A stretch of 54,536 bases of DNA. Source: Lingula anatina. Taxonomy: Eukaryota > Brachiopoda > Lingulata > Lingulida > Lingulidae. Location of the stretch: contig NW_019774525.1 of NCBI RefSeq assembly GCF_001039355.2, forward strand, positions 1-54,536, in the 5' to 3' direction. This document shows, piece after piece, positions 1-12,784 of the stretch. Under the pieces are notes generated by a model. It saw nothing but the letters and a program-made list of their open reading frames with translations. It had not been told where the DNA came from and ran no database searches. The first letter of the stretch is position 1. The number at the start of each line of letters is the position of its first letter. Position numbers and translations under genes: made by a program.

Positions 1-371
1 CCCTCTAGTTCTTTAACGGTCTTCTTGCCCCTACACACGCCACAACTGCATGGGCCTTATAATTTAACCCGGACACATGGTTAAATGCTTTTTAGGGCAC
101 ATGTGGAGGATGTGAGACCTTCCGGATTCAGCGCTATCAATTTTAAAGTGGGGTCAGCCCTATTTAGTTGGCAGATCTGCTAGTTGGCGGATCATCTTGT
201 TTTGAATGGGACCTACAGAATATATTAATTTACATTGCACCATATATTTCAATATTGTTTATATCTCAACTGTTTATTTTTTATTTTTGACTCTTTTGAT
301 CATATTCTGTTCATTTTACCTCTGTAAAATCTACTAAACATTTTATATATGGATTTTAGACTGTAAATAAA

Positions 372-409
<38 letters not shown>

Positions 410-1751
410 GCTATATATTTTTTGAGTAACCATAGTTTCTTTTCAACAATGTGGAGCTTATCAAAAGTAAAGGAATATGTTTCAGATATTAAGAGCATCA
501 GTGCTAGATTAAATAATAGTCAGTTGAGTTTATATAACATTCTATTTCTTCCAGTTCCCAGTTGAAGTTACTCAGTCAGTCAATTACCCACTCAGTCAAT
601 TGCACCTTATCAGGATAATTAGCGTGGCAATAGAATGTAAGTATTGTTTTAGATACTTGTCATTTAAGTCTCAAGATCATCTAAGTACCAGCAGTGTGCA
701 CTTAATATTGATTTCTACTAGCAGGCAAGTACATACCAAGGCAATATTTTTAGATAGGTAGATACTTAATTGTTAGCAATATGTGGGTTTGTTATTTTGA
801 AACATCAAGCCTTTATGGCAATTTTTATTACTTAAATATAATACTGTTGTATACTTTCCTGAAATCTGAAATGTCAGTATCCACTGATTGGTTTCTGCAA
901 ATATGAGAAAAGGCTCAAAAAAGTTTGCACCATTTTTGTTCATGACTGATTGTTCACATTTGAAGGTTGCTTTTGAATACATAATAGTGCCTTAATTAGT
1001 TCATTTGTCTAAAATGTGCAATTTACAGGTGTTTGGTGCAGAAATGGGGACCAGATTAGTGTTGGGCTGAATTAACTTGTCACCCAGAGCATCAATGAGC
1101 ATGTTGAACACTGTTGTGCTAAGAGTATCACCTAGATCCCTAAAGAGGGAATGAGTTACTAGTAGCAGCCCTTTTATAAATAAAAATATCCTTTTAATTT
1201 AGTGCGCATTTACTTTATAGTATGATTGTTAAAGGTAACCATCAATACCACACTTGAGCATCTTATAGACGAGACCAGTTATTTTTCCCTCTCCATATTA
1301 AAAGGTACTGTTTGGTTAATAAATGGATTAAGCTTCCAAGCAGAGACTCCCCAGCATTTATCCAAGTCAGCTAAAGATAACTTATTATGAATATTCCCTT
1401 TGAACATTAATTACAATGTTTACGGTCATCATTAGGAGATCAACAATTTGAATATTTCTTAATGGATGGATCAATTAAATGTTTATTTAATAACCCATAC
1501 AAGTAGCTTTTTTGGTTACTGGTCTTCACCTTTTATAACTTCTGTGCAGCAATCTTAGAATTTTTTTTTCAACTGCTGTCACTTTATCCTTGTTTTACTT
1601 TTCACATGTCTCAATGTGCAAATTGTGACTGTGATATTTTTATCTTTTGACTAAAGTAATAAGTACTTACATTTATCAAATGTACCAAGTTCCCTTATCC
1701 ATGTTTTGTTCTTTAATATACCTGTTTGGGAGGCCAATAGCAATTATGTTG
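1..1751. other. Noncoding stretch, no gene recognised
   Basis: No open frame with recognisable protein similarity or exon-like splice signals is visible on either strand. The segment is AT-rich and contains an ATT trinucleotide run near 372-407. Confidence 0.6.
372..407. repeat. (ATT)n microsatellite
   Basis: An uninterrupted run of ATT units, read directly. Confidence 0.9.
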
Positions 1752-1753
1752 TA

Positions 1754-2287
1754 TAAGGGTTGATTGATAAGTAGTTAGCCTCATATAGAAGGGGTACACA
1801 TTTTACAAGTATTTTTCTTTATTTTTCAACATACTCTCTTTGAGTATCTATACACTTTTGCCAGTGAGTTTTGAGAGACTCTATGCCACTTTTATAGAAG
1901 CCCTTCTCTTAGACGTTCAGAAACCCCTCCACTTCACGTATGATGTCATCATCTGACACAAAGTGAGTACCTGAAATGGCCTTTCTCAATTTGGAAAATA
2001 GATAATAGTCAGAGGAAGCAAGATCAGGATGTTGGTGTATGTTCTATCAGTTCAAAGCCACACTCGTTGATTGCAGCCATGGCAATGACAGACTTGTGAG
2101 CAGGGGCGTTTTGCAAAAGTCACTTGCCTTGCTTATTTGAGAGTGCTACCTCGTCGACATAAACTAATCAAATGACACCAAACTTTGGCTACACACCTTT
2201 AAATAGTCAGGGAATAGAAGGGTTGAAAAGGGATATCCCTGCTTAACCCTTTCCACACGAGGTTCACTACTTATCAATCAACACTTG
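1754..2287 (-). mobile_element. Decayed mariner-like DNA transposon (internally deleted)
   Basis: The segment is bounded by near-identical inverted ends: about 22 nt containing TTGATTGATAAGTAGT at the left, and its reverse complement at the right. Each end is flanked by a TA dinucleotide (1752-1753 and 2288-2289), the mariner/Tc1 target-site duplication. Read on the minus strand, the interior resembles the C-terminal part of a mariner transposase: a HPDLASSDYYLF-like motif, then a VSDDDIIREVEGFL-like stretch and WQKCIDTQREYVEK. The frame is broken by stop codons. The N-terminal domain and most of the catalytic core are missing, so this is a non-autonomous fossil copy. The TIRs and TA sites are seen directly; the mariner assignment rests on knowledge of the family. 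Confidence 0.8.
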
Positions 2288-2289
2288 TA

Positions 2290-2644
2290 ATTTAGTTACC
2301 TTGTAAAAAATCCATCCAGGTATTTACAGATATTCTGTATATAATGAAGTGTTATGTATCATTGCACTTCTTTTCAAGTAGCTGTGGCTGACAACTTGAT
2401 AATAACAAATCAATTCATATTTAAAAAGAGTAGCTTAGAGCAGGTCTGAACATGTTCCAAAAGTCCTATTTTCTTCTGAAGTCTTTTCTTTTTCCATTTA
2501 ACCTTAATAACGAAACAAACCTTAATAGTTTTTTTTAGCATACCTGATGCCCTTAATTTACATTTCTGAGCTTTGGCATCGTAAGACAAATAATACTACC
2601 AGACTCAATATAAACCCGCTCGATGCTGGAAGTAGAAACTGGGC

Positions 2645-2683
<39 letters not shown>

Positions 2684-3380
2684 GTGTAGTTGTGTAATCT
2701 GTAATGACAGTAATATGATGGGCACAACAAATATTATGCTTTGCAAGGAATCCAATATTATATTATTCTGACTCATTTAAAATGGAATAAAACATTGTAT
2801 GTAAGGCACCGTTCTAATTAAAAATCCAAATTCCAAAATTCCAAAAATCCATTGGCGATATCTAGTATTCATGGTTTGTGTCCTGAGTACCCCGTGTTAT
2901 AATTAACTAGCATTTTGTAAAACAACACAAAAAGGCATATGTGAATACATTCGTCTGTCTGCTTTCTCTGCTGTATATAAATGGGACTGATAAATATTAG
3001 TAGGTTAGATAAGTAGTTCAAATTAACCATCAATTTTATGAGATAGTTTAAGGCTATTTTATTGTTGATGAAGTGATTAATTTGTTTTGTCCATTGGCAT
3101 GTCAAGTTCATTTCTGTTATACAAGTAACTAGTAGAGGTGGATTACATGTATTACTGGGGATGCGCACTCCATCGGCATGTACCTTTAATTACAGAATCA
3201 ACACATCAGTAAATAATGTTTTTGTTTGATAATGTTTTATTTTCGGTGCACTTGTTAGTCTTGGTAGTTTGTTAAGGGCCTCTTAAGCAGTTGCACTCGA
3301 AAGAAACTGTTTACAACTCTCTTAGTTTCTATTATGGTTTGCCAATAAATATGTATTTTTTCATATTTCTAGATGCCTAG
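2290..3380. other. Noncoding stretch with one ATT microsatellite
   Basis: No gene recognised. An (ATT)n run lies at about 2645-2683; it produces poly-Ile reading frames on both strands that are not genes. Confidence 0.6.
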
Positions 3381-4018
3381 GTTGAAAAAACAAAGCATGG
3401 TCCAAAGAAGGGCAAATCAGAAGAAGATGATCAAGAAAAGTCGCAAGAGGGTGACTAAGAATGCCACGACTACTATTGTGCCTGCTTCGGCAGGCACGCC
3501 CACCTCGGTGGGCTCTGTGAAAAACTGTGAAATTACTGATATTACTGATAGAAGCAGTGAAATTACTGATATTACTGATAGAAGCAGTGAAATTACTGAT
3601 AGACACAGTGAAAATACTGAAAAAAACAGTGAAATTACTGAAAACACTGAAAAAAGTGAAAATAATGCAGTTACTGAAAACACTGAATTTCCTGAACACA
3701 CTGACATTCCCATTGCTTCAGATGTTACTGTTCATGCAGCTTATACAGATGCTTCAGATAAGACAGATGCTACAGTTGACACAGCCTATCCTGTCAGTTT
3801 GAGTGCCACTGATGCCCCTGGTCATTCAAGTAAGTCTATAATATATTCAGACCATTTTTCACCATCAGATAAGTCTGTAAAATCTAACATGCCAGTCAAC
3901 CCAAAGCTATCAACGGTACCCCACAAATTAAAGATAAAATCAGTAGTTTTTCCTGAAATTCAAAAAAATGAACCCAATATGGTAACATTGANTTTATCAC
4001 AACTGTTCAATTTTTCAG
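3373..4018 (+). other. Open frame with Glu/Ile/Thr/Asp-rich repeats, status unclear
   Basis: The stretch is open from 3373 in one frame and contains near-identical 27-nt tandem units encoding EITDITDRSS-type repeats around 3529-3620, then a Thr/Asp/Ser-rich segment. Its start is basic (Lys/Arg-rich, MPRLKKQSM). It ends in a pyrimidine-rich tract and AG at 4017-4018, which looks like a splice acceptor, so it may be intron sequence rather than protein. In another frame, after an AG at 3379-3380, a short polar stretch (KHGPKKGKSEEDD) could be an upstream exon of the Arg/Gly-rich gene, but its best donor does not match the phase of the 4019 exon. An ambiguous base at 3992 could hide a frame change. 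No family recognised. Confidence 0.35.
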
Positions 4019-7000
4019 GCATGAAGAAAGAAGAAGCAGTCACGACGGGGGGCACAGACGAAGGGACAGTGAAAATTCCGATAGCGGAAGAGATGGTAGG
4101 GAATATAGGGAATATAAACGGCGAGAGAGAAAGCTGAGCTCAGGGTCCTCGTCATCGAAAGGTGGCCCAAGGCCAGGTAGGGGTGGACCAGGAAGTTGTA
4201 GGGGAGAGCATTAGGGGAAATTTTGCACCTTGTGTTTTTTATTTGCACAAATACTGTGAATGAAGTAGTTTTTTTGGCAATGTTCTGTGCCAATTTTTTT
4301 TTGTATTATTTCTCTGTTCACATGTTTGTTATAATTTTTAATTTTTAGTGTGTTTTCACGAAAGCTTTACCTCTCTTTTATTGATTAATATACAGTGTTT
4401 GCTGTGTTCTAAGTTCTCTGTTGTGCAAAGGTTGCGTTGGCTACAGCATTTCTACATGAGTTCCTGCCTGTTTAGTTTTATGCCTCCTCTGTGCTTTTGG
4501 TCCATTCCTATTCTTTAATCTTAATTTATGTGCATACATTTTAATTATTTAGTTCGTCATTGTACATAATTGATTTTTTTTGCTGCACTGTTCTTTATTA
4601 TACTGCACTTTTATTGGCTTTTATTAAAAAATATAAGAAGATAAAGAATGGGTATGAATTAAATTGAATGACAGCTATGAAAAATTTTTTAAATGTGATC
4701 ACTTTGAAATTATAATGAACAGTCTGAAAGTTTGCTTCTTTTGCCAATGTCATTTATCTTTACTGGCTTAACCTTGATTTTGGTCCTACACAAAGAGATA
4801 ATAGCTTGTGCTGGGATAAGTTGTAATTGAATAATTTCATTTTATGATGTTTGACTATTAAACCAGATGTGTCTTTGCACTTGTTAAAACCAACTGCTTT
4901 GAGCTCGCTTTTAGGAGTACAGTGCTGTGAAGTATGGTCGTGTTTTATGAAGGTTAATGTCAACAAAGCTGAACTACCAATAATTGAAATAATATGTAGC
5001 TGAAAAAGAAACCTTATGTATTTGCAATAGTTGATGTGCCTTTACGTGTCCCTCCATCTAGATACACCCACATGTTCAGGCACATGCATGCTAGCTGACA
5101 CGCACGCACGCACACACACACACACTAGTAATGACAAATGCATTCCCACACGCTCTCTCTAGTGCATGCACGCACACTCGCAGCCACCTTACCTTGCCAC
5201 CATCATGTGGCCAGTCAATCACCAGCATAATCTCCAACCTGTCAATTATTCAGGCATGCCCCGCTCCCAGGGACCCCCCAGGGCCAGGCAGGACAGAGGT
5301 AGCCGAGAGGGGTCGGAGTCGGACCGTCATGACCAGGAGGTGACGGAGGAGAGTAAACCTGTACAAAGTCCACAGTCTCCTACTAAAAAGGAGGAGGTGA
5401 AGGTTGGTATTGTGATATTTTTGAAATTGCTTTTTGTTCATTATTGTTTTCAAATTTAGTCTACATTCTAGAATTTAAAAAAAATTGCTATTACAATTAA
5501 GAATGAATCTTTATTGATCAGAGATTTATTCAACTATCAGAAGATTAAAACTTTTTTAGCAAGAAATATCATTTTTGAAATCGGTGCAGGGCCCCCCTTC
5601 TCTCCAAGGCAAGACTTTTTCACGAAATTGCAATCTCATCCAGGATTCATCCAAGTACTTTTTTCTGTATGCCTAAAAAGTGATTTCAGGAAGGGTTGGA
5701 AATTTTACTTCTTTCAGAACACTTCTCATCCTTTTTCATGTGTGAAAAAAAATAGGTCTAACTTTTTTGATGTCTGTTTTAGGTGTCCCCAGCACCCCCT
5801 CCGTCTGTTAATATTTGGGAGAAACGAAAACAGGCCTCCCAGGGGGAGCCACCTGCCCAGGGTCCCAGTCAGCAGTCGCCACCGTCAGCAGACGACAGGC
5901 AGGCAGCGCCACCTAGGAGAGTGGAAGCTAATGAATCTTATGCTGACAGATCTAAAGCAACGGTATGGTTACCTACAGATTCAATTTTGATCATGATTTA
6001 TATGATCATGAGTCATGATTTATTTTGTATTTCTTTTTAGTTTTCTGTAACTTTTCAGGATTTGGGGACATACTAGTTTCTATTTCCAAGAGTGGAATTT
6101 TTGTATGCAGTGATATCAAACAAAACAGGTTCCTGTCCCCTACCTCCTCCTCCTCCTGATTCTCTCATTCAGTAAAATCCTATAATCAATTAATATTTAG
6201 AATCACAACTGTTTACAAATAAAAACAAGTATCATCCAGCAATTAACTTCTATTTTCATCAGTTGAGATTTTTCAGATTATCCTCAGATTTCTATCTTTT
6301 TGGGTGCCAAAAGTATCATATTTGAGATCGCTGCAGAGGGTCTTCTAAACCCCAAGGCCATATTTCCAGACTTTTTTCACTAAATGGCACTATCACTCCT
6401 GTTTTATTCCAGGCCTCAGAGTCTAAACCAGCCGCTGGTCCTCCCCCTAACGCCTGGTCTGCTGGACGTCCCGCTATGAATGATACCAAAAGACAGCAGA
6501 ACGGACCACAGAATCAGCAGTATAAGAAAGGTAATGATATCACATCTTTAAAATTTTTATGTCAAATCCAATTCCAAAAGAGGAGGTAAAAATGAGTGCA
6601 TTTTTCAGTTATCCAGTAGAATTACAATAAGCATTATGTGTGACACGGCAATTGAAGGTTGAGACCGCAACAAAGGCCAGTTTCTAAAGTAAGGTCCAGT
6701 ATCAGAGTTTTATATATTTCTCAAAAGGTTAAAACATTTTGCCAGTCTCTTGTTTATCAGTTTCTAGGAAAGAGAATCAGTAAGTAACATTTATACTTTT
6801 TAGTATAAATACTGTAATGTAATTTTTAAAAAATCTTTGGTCAGGCGTTTGCCTTAATCCGTACATTGAGAAGATTCTTACCCCATTTCAGAAGGAGAGG
6901 AGCGTGGTTTTGGTGGCTCACACTGGGGACAGAGGCGTGGTGATTCCGCAGAAAGAGGCCGGGGGCGGGGCTACAGTGACAGAGGTCGTGGAGGCCCCCG

Positions 7001-7313
7001 GGGGAGAGGCAGAGGAACCAGAGAACGACCCATGCCCAGGTCGATAGACGAGATGCCAAAGTTTGAGGAAAAGACGCAAAGGGTAAGACATCAGAGAGCA
7101 GAAGAGTAAATAATGACTAATGAGAGAGAGAGAGAGAGTGTAGATCGTCCGGGGATTTGGGAGGGGGGGTCCACCATTCACTGACGCTCCTCCTTTTCTG
7201 TGCCTTCATGTTGAAAATTGATTATAATGAAACTTCCCTCATTCGTATACTTTCAGGATTTCAGTGACGGCAACGTCTTCTCTGCGTTAGACATAGATGA
7301 AGTAGAACCATAA
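4019..7313 (+). CDS. Arg/Gly-rich, probably RNA-associated protein, 3' six exons (5' incomplete)
   Basis: Six exons join with consistent phases: 4019-4176, 5254-5402, 5783-5962, 6413-6530, 6892-7082 and 7257-7313 (TAA). All have AG acceptors and GT donors, and together they encode about 283 residues. The product is low in complexity. It opens with a charged Arg/Ser/Asp region (HRRRDSENSDSGRDG), followed by Pro/Gln/Ser-rich segments with two short Trp motifs (NIWEKRKQ and NAWSAGRP). Next is an RGG/RG box in exon 6892-7082 (RGRGRGYSDRGRGG), and it ends in an acidic tail (FSALDIDEVEP). RG boxes usually bind RNA or accept arginine methylation, so a role in mRNA metabolism is plausible but inferred. 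I do not recognise the family. The 5' end was not resolved: the 4019 exon needs an upstream exon ending in phase 2, and none is convincing. Confidence 0.7.
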
Positions 7314-7894
7314 ACTGGCAGCTGAATTAGAGAGAAAACAACTTGAAGAACTTGGTAAACGTGATGTAGACCTGCTGTTACGGAATTAAGCTCAACAAAC
7401 AGGACAAATAAGCAGAGAAAAATATTGACATACTGACGTGACCATAGCTGACACGTGAGAGAGGATTTTTTAAGGTCATCTCCATGGCAACGGGGTCACG
7501 CTAAGTTATTTTCCCATGACAACCTGAGACTAAACCATGGGAACGTTGCATGTGAAAGGTTTTGATGAAGCAATCCGTACTGTTGCTTTGGAAGATTATT
7601 ATTGTTATGATATATTTATTTTTGACAATGAAGATATTGTTTACATTACCACGTATGATGGATTGGCATGGGTCATTTGAAGAAGAGTGAGTAGGATCTT
7701 GAAATGACTTTCTCACTGTTCAGGTTTTAAAAGAGCAGTTTCTTACCATTATTTAATTAATTCATTAATTGCCGAACTGCATACTGGGTTCGACATTAGT
7801 CTCACTTGTGTAAATTGTAAGGACTTGGAACGTCCAATCCATGTACATTTTTCTGTTGCTTAGGTCTGTATGTAGAGAAGACAGTAACTTTTCT

Positions 7895-7900
7895 AATAAA
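7895..7900 (+). terminator. Polyadenylation signal of the Arg/Gly-rich gene
   Basis: AATAAA lies about 580 nt after the stop codon and is followed by AT-rich sequence. It is the best candidate for the mRNA 3' end. Confidence 0.6.
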
Positions 7901-10900
7901 GAATATTATATAAAATTCGTTATAGGGACGCGTGGCCATAAGAAACGTGTATTACTTCTTTTAGAAAATAAAACATTTTAATAATAGATATCTGGATAGT
8001 ATTATGATGTTCAGTTACAAAATGCTATGCTTATTACATGAATTGATTTATACATCCTGTGTCTCAAACCAAATGTAAATTGTGTGAATTATATGAAAAA
8101 AATCTAAGATTAAGCAGAAACTCGACGTTGATAGATGGCAATGAGTTATACAGTAAGAAATAAAAGGGGGGGGATGAAATTAATGTAAATATTTTAAACA
8201 TAAAAACTGAAATGCATTAAGTAAATGATTGCATTACACACAGTTACACGGTATTGCATAAACAAAGGCCTTACTGGGCTATTCAAAGTCGGATCCTTGC
8301 TCTCGCGGTGAAGAAGCCGGTCTGTATAATACTTAGAACAGGATGGGCGCTTTAGTCCTTTACGTGCACTCGGCGACATTTCTTGTGTCATTTTAGGTGC
8401 ATTATTTCACTCGCCCCATAAGGCCAAAGCCTTTCCCAAACTCCTGTTTTAAGGACACGGCAGTGTTTTCTTTTTTATTTTCGAAAAGAAAATAATTAAA
8501 CCGAAAATTCTTTTATTATAACGCCTGATTGGTTGCAGACGTTTCGTTTCTGTAAAAGTATGCTTGTTACTTGGTTATTTATTCAAAAAGGTAATTTTCT
8601 GCCTCGATCTTGGTATTGATAATTATCAGTTTTGTTACAACCACAATGTTGTTTAAAGAAGAGCCGCCCGTGAAACATTTTATGAAATTCGCTGTCCTTA
8701 TTTTTTGTCTTTTGTCAAGAACGGGCTTTAGGAAGTCGGTCACAGCCTAGTGCGTTTTCTTGTTACCGCGTGCCTTGCGTAATTGTGGGAAATCACAGCT
8801 GGTAAGTTTTTTTTTTTCTGTGGTAAAATCGGAAATATCGCTCTCGCACGCACACAAACGTGCATTTGGCGTGTCGATTTTGTAGTGGCTATCTGATATT
8901 TCTGGCTACACCCGTTTTTTATTTTGAAAAAAATTAAATAAAAGGTTGTCATCTTTATTATTGTTCTGCCTCCGCATAACTAATAACCTTATTACTTTAC
9001 TCATATAACTTCAGATTAACCTCAATCAACACTGGTATAATATCTTTACATGCATTAAATTTTTCAATCAATACTTTTTACGCTTATTTTCTTCATTGAA
9101 TTAACAACAAAACGTGCCACCTCAACCGTAAGACGTCGGGGTACGTAAGTTTGCCGAACGCGTCCAAGAAATGTCACCGTACGCGTCCTGCAACCGTTTC
9201 ACGACAACTGCAAGCGCGTTCTTGTGTAACTCCAAAAATTGGGCCAAACAAATTGGACCGGCCCGCCAGTTTATCCGATATCAAGAAACGTCCTGTATTC
9301 TGCGAAGGCGTATTTTGCGAATAGCCGCGTCACCCGAGATATTGAACCGAATCCCCCATTCACCTCTCAAACATCAACAGTATTATTGTGATGTGTGCAC
9401 AGGGCAAAGAAAGCGCGCGGACGGGTTACGGTCTTGTATTGTTGTGTATGTTCCGGTTCAACATGATCCAAAAAATAAAGAAATGGGGAAGGGAAGGTGG
9501 AAGAAAACAAGGTGAAAACCTTTCGGGCAAAATGTGGGGGTGGGGAGACAAAAGTCGGTCAATTATTCTAAGCAGACGACAGGGTCGTTATTGGGGGGGG
9601 GGGGGGGGGCACATTCTATTAAATTAACAGGCGCGATAATAATGTCAAAAATTAGAATCAAGAATTAAATTTAAGAAATTAGAGTTTAGACGCCATTTAC
9701 AATCATATTCATAGCTAAAATAAAGATGGTTAAAACACAAGAGGTGCACTGCATCGCTATTATTTAATATTTGTTTGTATTAGACAATATATGCACTGGG
9801 TGGTATTTTTTGTTCAGGTAATTTTCGCTTCACATTCCAAATTTTTATTGCTGATACTATCTGTTTGTTACTAATTCTTTATCTTCCTCTACGTGACTAG
9901 CCAAAAATACAGAGTCTGAGTCGACTACCAATGTATTAATTAAGTACAAGTGTGTGACTCTCCCCGAACCAGTGAGTCCGCGACAGTCCACCGACGCTTT
10001 GACCCACTTTCAACGCTTGACCGTTACGGTCTAGACGTGCTGGTCATGCATTGTGTCCACTGGTGAATAGATAAAACTGCCCGGGCAGAACTGAATCAGT
10101 GCCGCATGAGTCACAAACAAAGTACAAAGAACCCGTAAAGCGTATCCGCACACACGTTCATCTCCTTCCTGTAATCTATCAAAAAATCATCACTTATCAT
10201 CAAATTATAGAAGCGGAAATCTGCTACTTAGGTCCTATCTCAGATGAGACACCAATTTTGAGCTAAGTGTATATTTACATTTTCCTTTATCGGACAAGTT
10301 TTAAAGTGGTTTCGGACACAGCGCTGACGCCTGTGCGTCACTGGGATAAGATCGCGAAACGTGCGCGTGCTAGTTAAACGACTGTGACATCATTTAGTGT
10401 CCACGATTTCACTCATGTTTAATTGTCTTAAATCTATAGCACCGATTTATTTGATCTTCAGCCTAATATGGGCATGGATGTCCAGGCAATGGTGACTTGT
10501 GTCCCAACCTTGACGTCAACGTGGAAATTAGTAATTGATAACGGTCACAAGTTCAAGTTGATTAGTCCTTGGACCACTTCTAGAGGAAAGATAAGGCAGG
10601 GAAAAAGTAAAACGCGCTCACCACAGCTTCATGCACGGGATGTGGGGAGTTTTTTACTTTTGAAATAAAAAAGGACCTCGATAAGCAAACAATCACAACT
10701 TCCTTTCCTATATCCTTCTTTTTTATAAATTTGTAAGACTGATTTAGCCTCCCCCCCCACCTACCCCATCAGTGAAAAACGCAGATTTAATGCTCTGTAT
10801 ATGATCCAAACATTAATGTTAAAATACATGCTTTTCCTGCTGCAGTAATATTCTCAAGGAAATTTACAATATACAATGTATGCTTGAGCATTATGCCACG

Positions 10901-12450
10901 GCTAACTTTGCATAATAAAAGAACGCGCATTTCTTAGGTCTAGAATTTTATTAAATTTATTCTGTGTCTTCTTATTCATTGAAGAAATGTCGTGGGCTAC
11001 AGGTGTTTAGTAGTACGGGGAAATAGTGCCCAGTCACCCGTATTAGTAATGGTCAATGTCGTGTACTTCCCTGTCTTGTCATAATGGTATGTCCACCAGA
11101 ATGGTGACGATGACCTTATGAGACAGGGGATGGAGGGGGGGGGGGGGGTGGAGGGGAGAGGGCGTGGAGAGTAAACAAACGCGTGCTCTTAGTCCTGCAG
11201 GCAAGGCAGGCACAGGACTTTCCATGCTCCTGCCTAATACTTACCCTCTACCAGGGACGCAGATTAATTATATTATTCTCCATTTTTCTCCAGCAGAGAA
11301 TCGTGTCGTAAATTGGCCAGAGACATATTTGTGAATATCTAGTGACAAAATCAATCTGTGGAGCTGGTAGAGGGTATGTAGTGCTCTCCGTGCAATGTCC
11401 TTCCTCGGTGCGTCTTTCCGTGTCTGCTGCTTGCTGCCCTCGTTCACCTTTAGTAGGGGAATGCAGGGTGGGGCTGAGTGTAAAAATTGTCGTGGATTAA
11501 CAGAGATAATAAAAAAAAACAAAGAATGTGAAGAAAACAGTGCATTTAGAAATGCCCATTTCGCGAAATAGGGAAGGTTGACCACGATAGTTGAGCGACC
11601 CAATAGTCCGAATTAATCAAGCGAAAGAAGGTAGGTTTAGATAAACATGCATAAACCACAACAATCCCAGAAGAACGTCGAACGGATTATTCTTTATTAT
11701 TTCTTATCTATTTCAACTTTTAATGGGCGAAAGTGATAAGGTCACAAATATATCAAAATGAAGAAATGTCTCCCCCTAAAGAATCGCCAAGATGCACTCG
11801 TCTGATATATTACGTACTTTCTCCCACACACAAGCCATCATGTTGTATGTATGTTATGTTGTTATTTTTTGAACAAATATTTTGCCCCTTCTACATAAGC
11901 TTATATGACAAAACGTCCAAACAATGTCCACCCTGATCCAACGTCCACGCTCTATCTGATTGTGTAAATACACGCACTTCCGGTACGTACAGAGGTGAGT
12001 CACATTCTTCCCCAATCATAAATATCGTTCTTTATGACCCCAGGCAGGTATTCGGCAAAACCAAAATGTCGCAGGAAAACTGATTTTTCTCGGCTAGTCT
12101 ATTCTGCGTCCTCCACATCATTGTCTCGTTTTTGTTTTTTGCTATCCGGGTACATCTCCGACCCTGTTTAAATAAACCACAACAATATCAACAGATAACT
12201 GACCACTTCCCTCCGCTCTCCCCCCCAAAAAACGAGTCACCTTTCTAAACACCAGGTAGTCGACCCCTTATATATATAAATATAAGCTGTACACAAAACT
12301 CATCATTAAACATCTCACGTCAAGCCAGATTAGGCCCTAACTAAAAGCAAGCAACCGTGAAGGCAAGAGCTGTTTTTATTATCAATTTATAGATTCTGTC
12401 ATCCTACCCCGCAAACAGGTAGGGAAATCAAGTCAACACCGAGGGTCGGG
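7901..12450. other. Intergenic region, no gene recognised
   Basis: The stretch lies between two plus-strand genes. Short open frames here carry no recognisable motif or splice context. Homopolymer G or C tracts occur near 9593-9609, 10750-10758 and 11138-11148. A CG-richer patch at about 9110-9450 stands out from the AT-rich surroundings and may be an old transposon fragment, but it could not be identified. Confidence 0.5.
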
Positions 12451-12457
12451 TATATAA
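12451..12457 (+). promoter_or_regulatory. TATA box of the upstream astacin promoter
   Basis: TATATAA lies about 290 nt before the first ATG. A TCAGT/TCACA-like initiator context at about 12478-12486 sits 25-30 nt downstream. The predicted 5' UTR (about 12480-12742) appears uninterrupted. Confidence 0.55.
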
Positions 12458-12742
12458 ACGAGACACGCGGAACAGTCTGTCACAGTGTTGTACCAGCAGA
12501 CAAGGAGACGGCTGTAGGGGGGTTACTACACCTGAGCAGCGAACACAGACAAAACATTTTTTAAAACTCTTATCGAAATTGGACAAAAGGAACGTTGAGT
12601 GTGCTACATGAAAACATAGGGTCAATCTGGCAACAAAATAACTCGTTTTTAGGAAAAAAACCCACAAGATTGATTTACAAGTTGTTGAATTGAAAATATT
12701 AAATATCCCAACAAAATTGCGAAGAAGACCGGAAAACCAACC

Positions 12743-12784
12743 ATGTCGCTCTCTGTTTTGACAGCGCTGTGTTTGCTGACATCG
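12743..12784 (+). CDS. Astacin exon 1 (upstream start): signal peptide
   Basis: This short exon encodes a hydrophobic leader (MSLSVLTALCLLTS) and ends in phase 0 at a strong GTAAGT donor. It sits downstream of a TATA box with no intervening ATG in good context. Confidence 0.75.

Noticed and set aside
1-220. Possible distant relative of the 37969-38382 palindromic element (shared GAATGGG-type segment)
   Set aside because: Similarity is limited to a short degenerate stretch, and no matching inverted arm is visible in the window.
2547-2776. Open frames with poly-Ile on both strands
   Set aside because: They come from the (ATT)n run and have no other coding features.
9171-9515. 114-codon plus-strand open frame in the intergenic region
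   Set aside because: No recognisable domain or promoter context. The CG-rich composition suggests an old repeat, which I could not identify.
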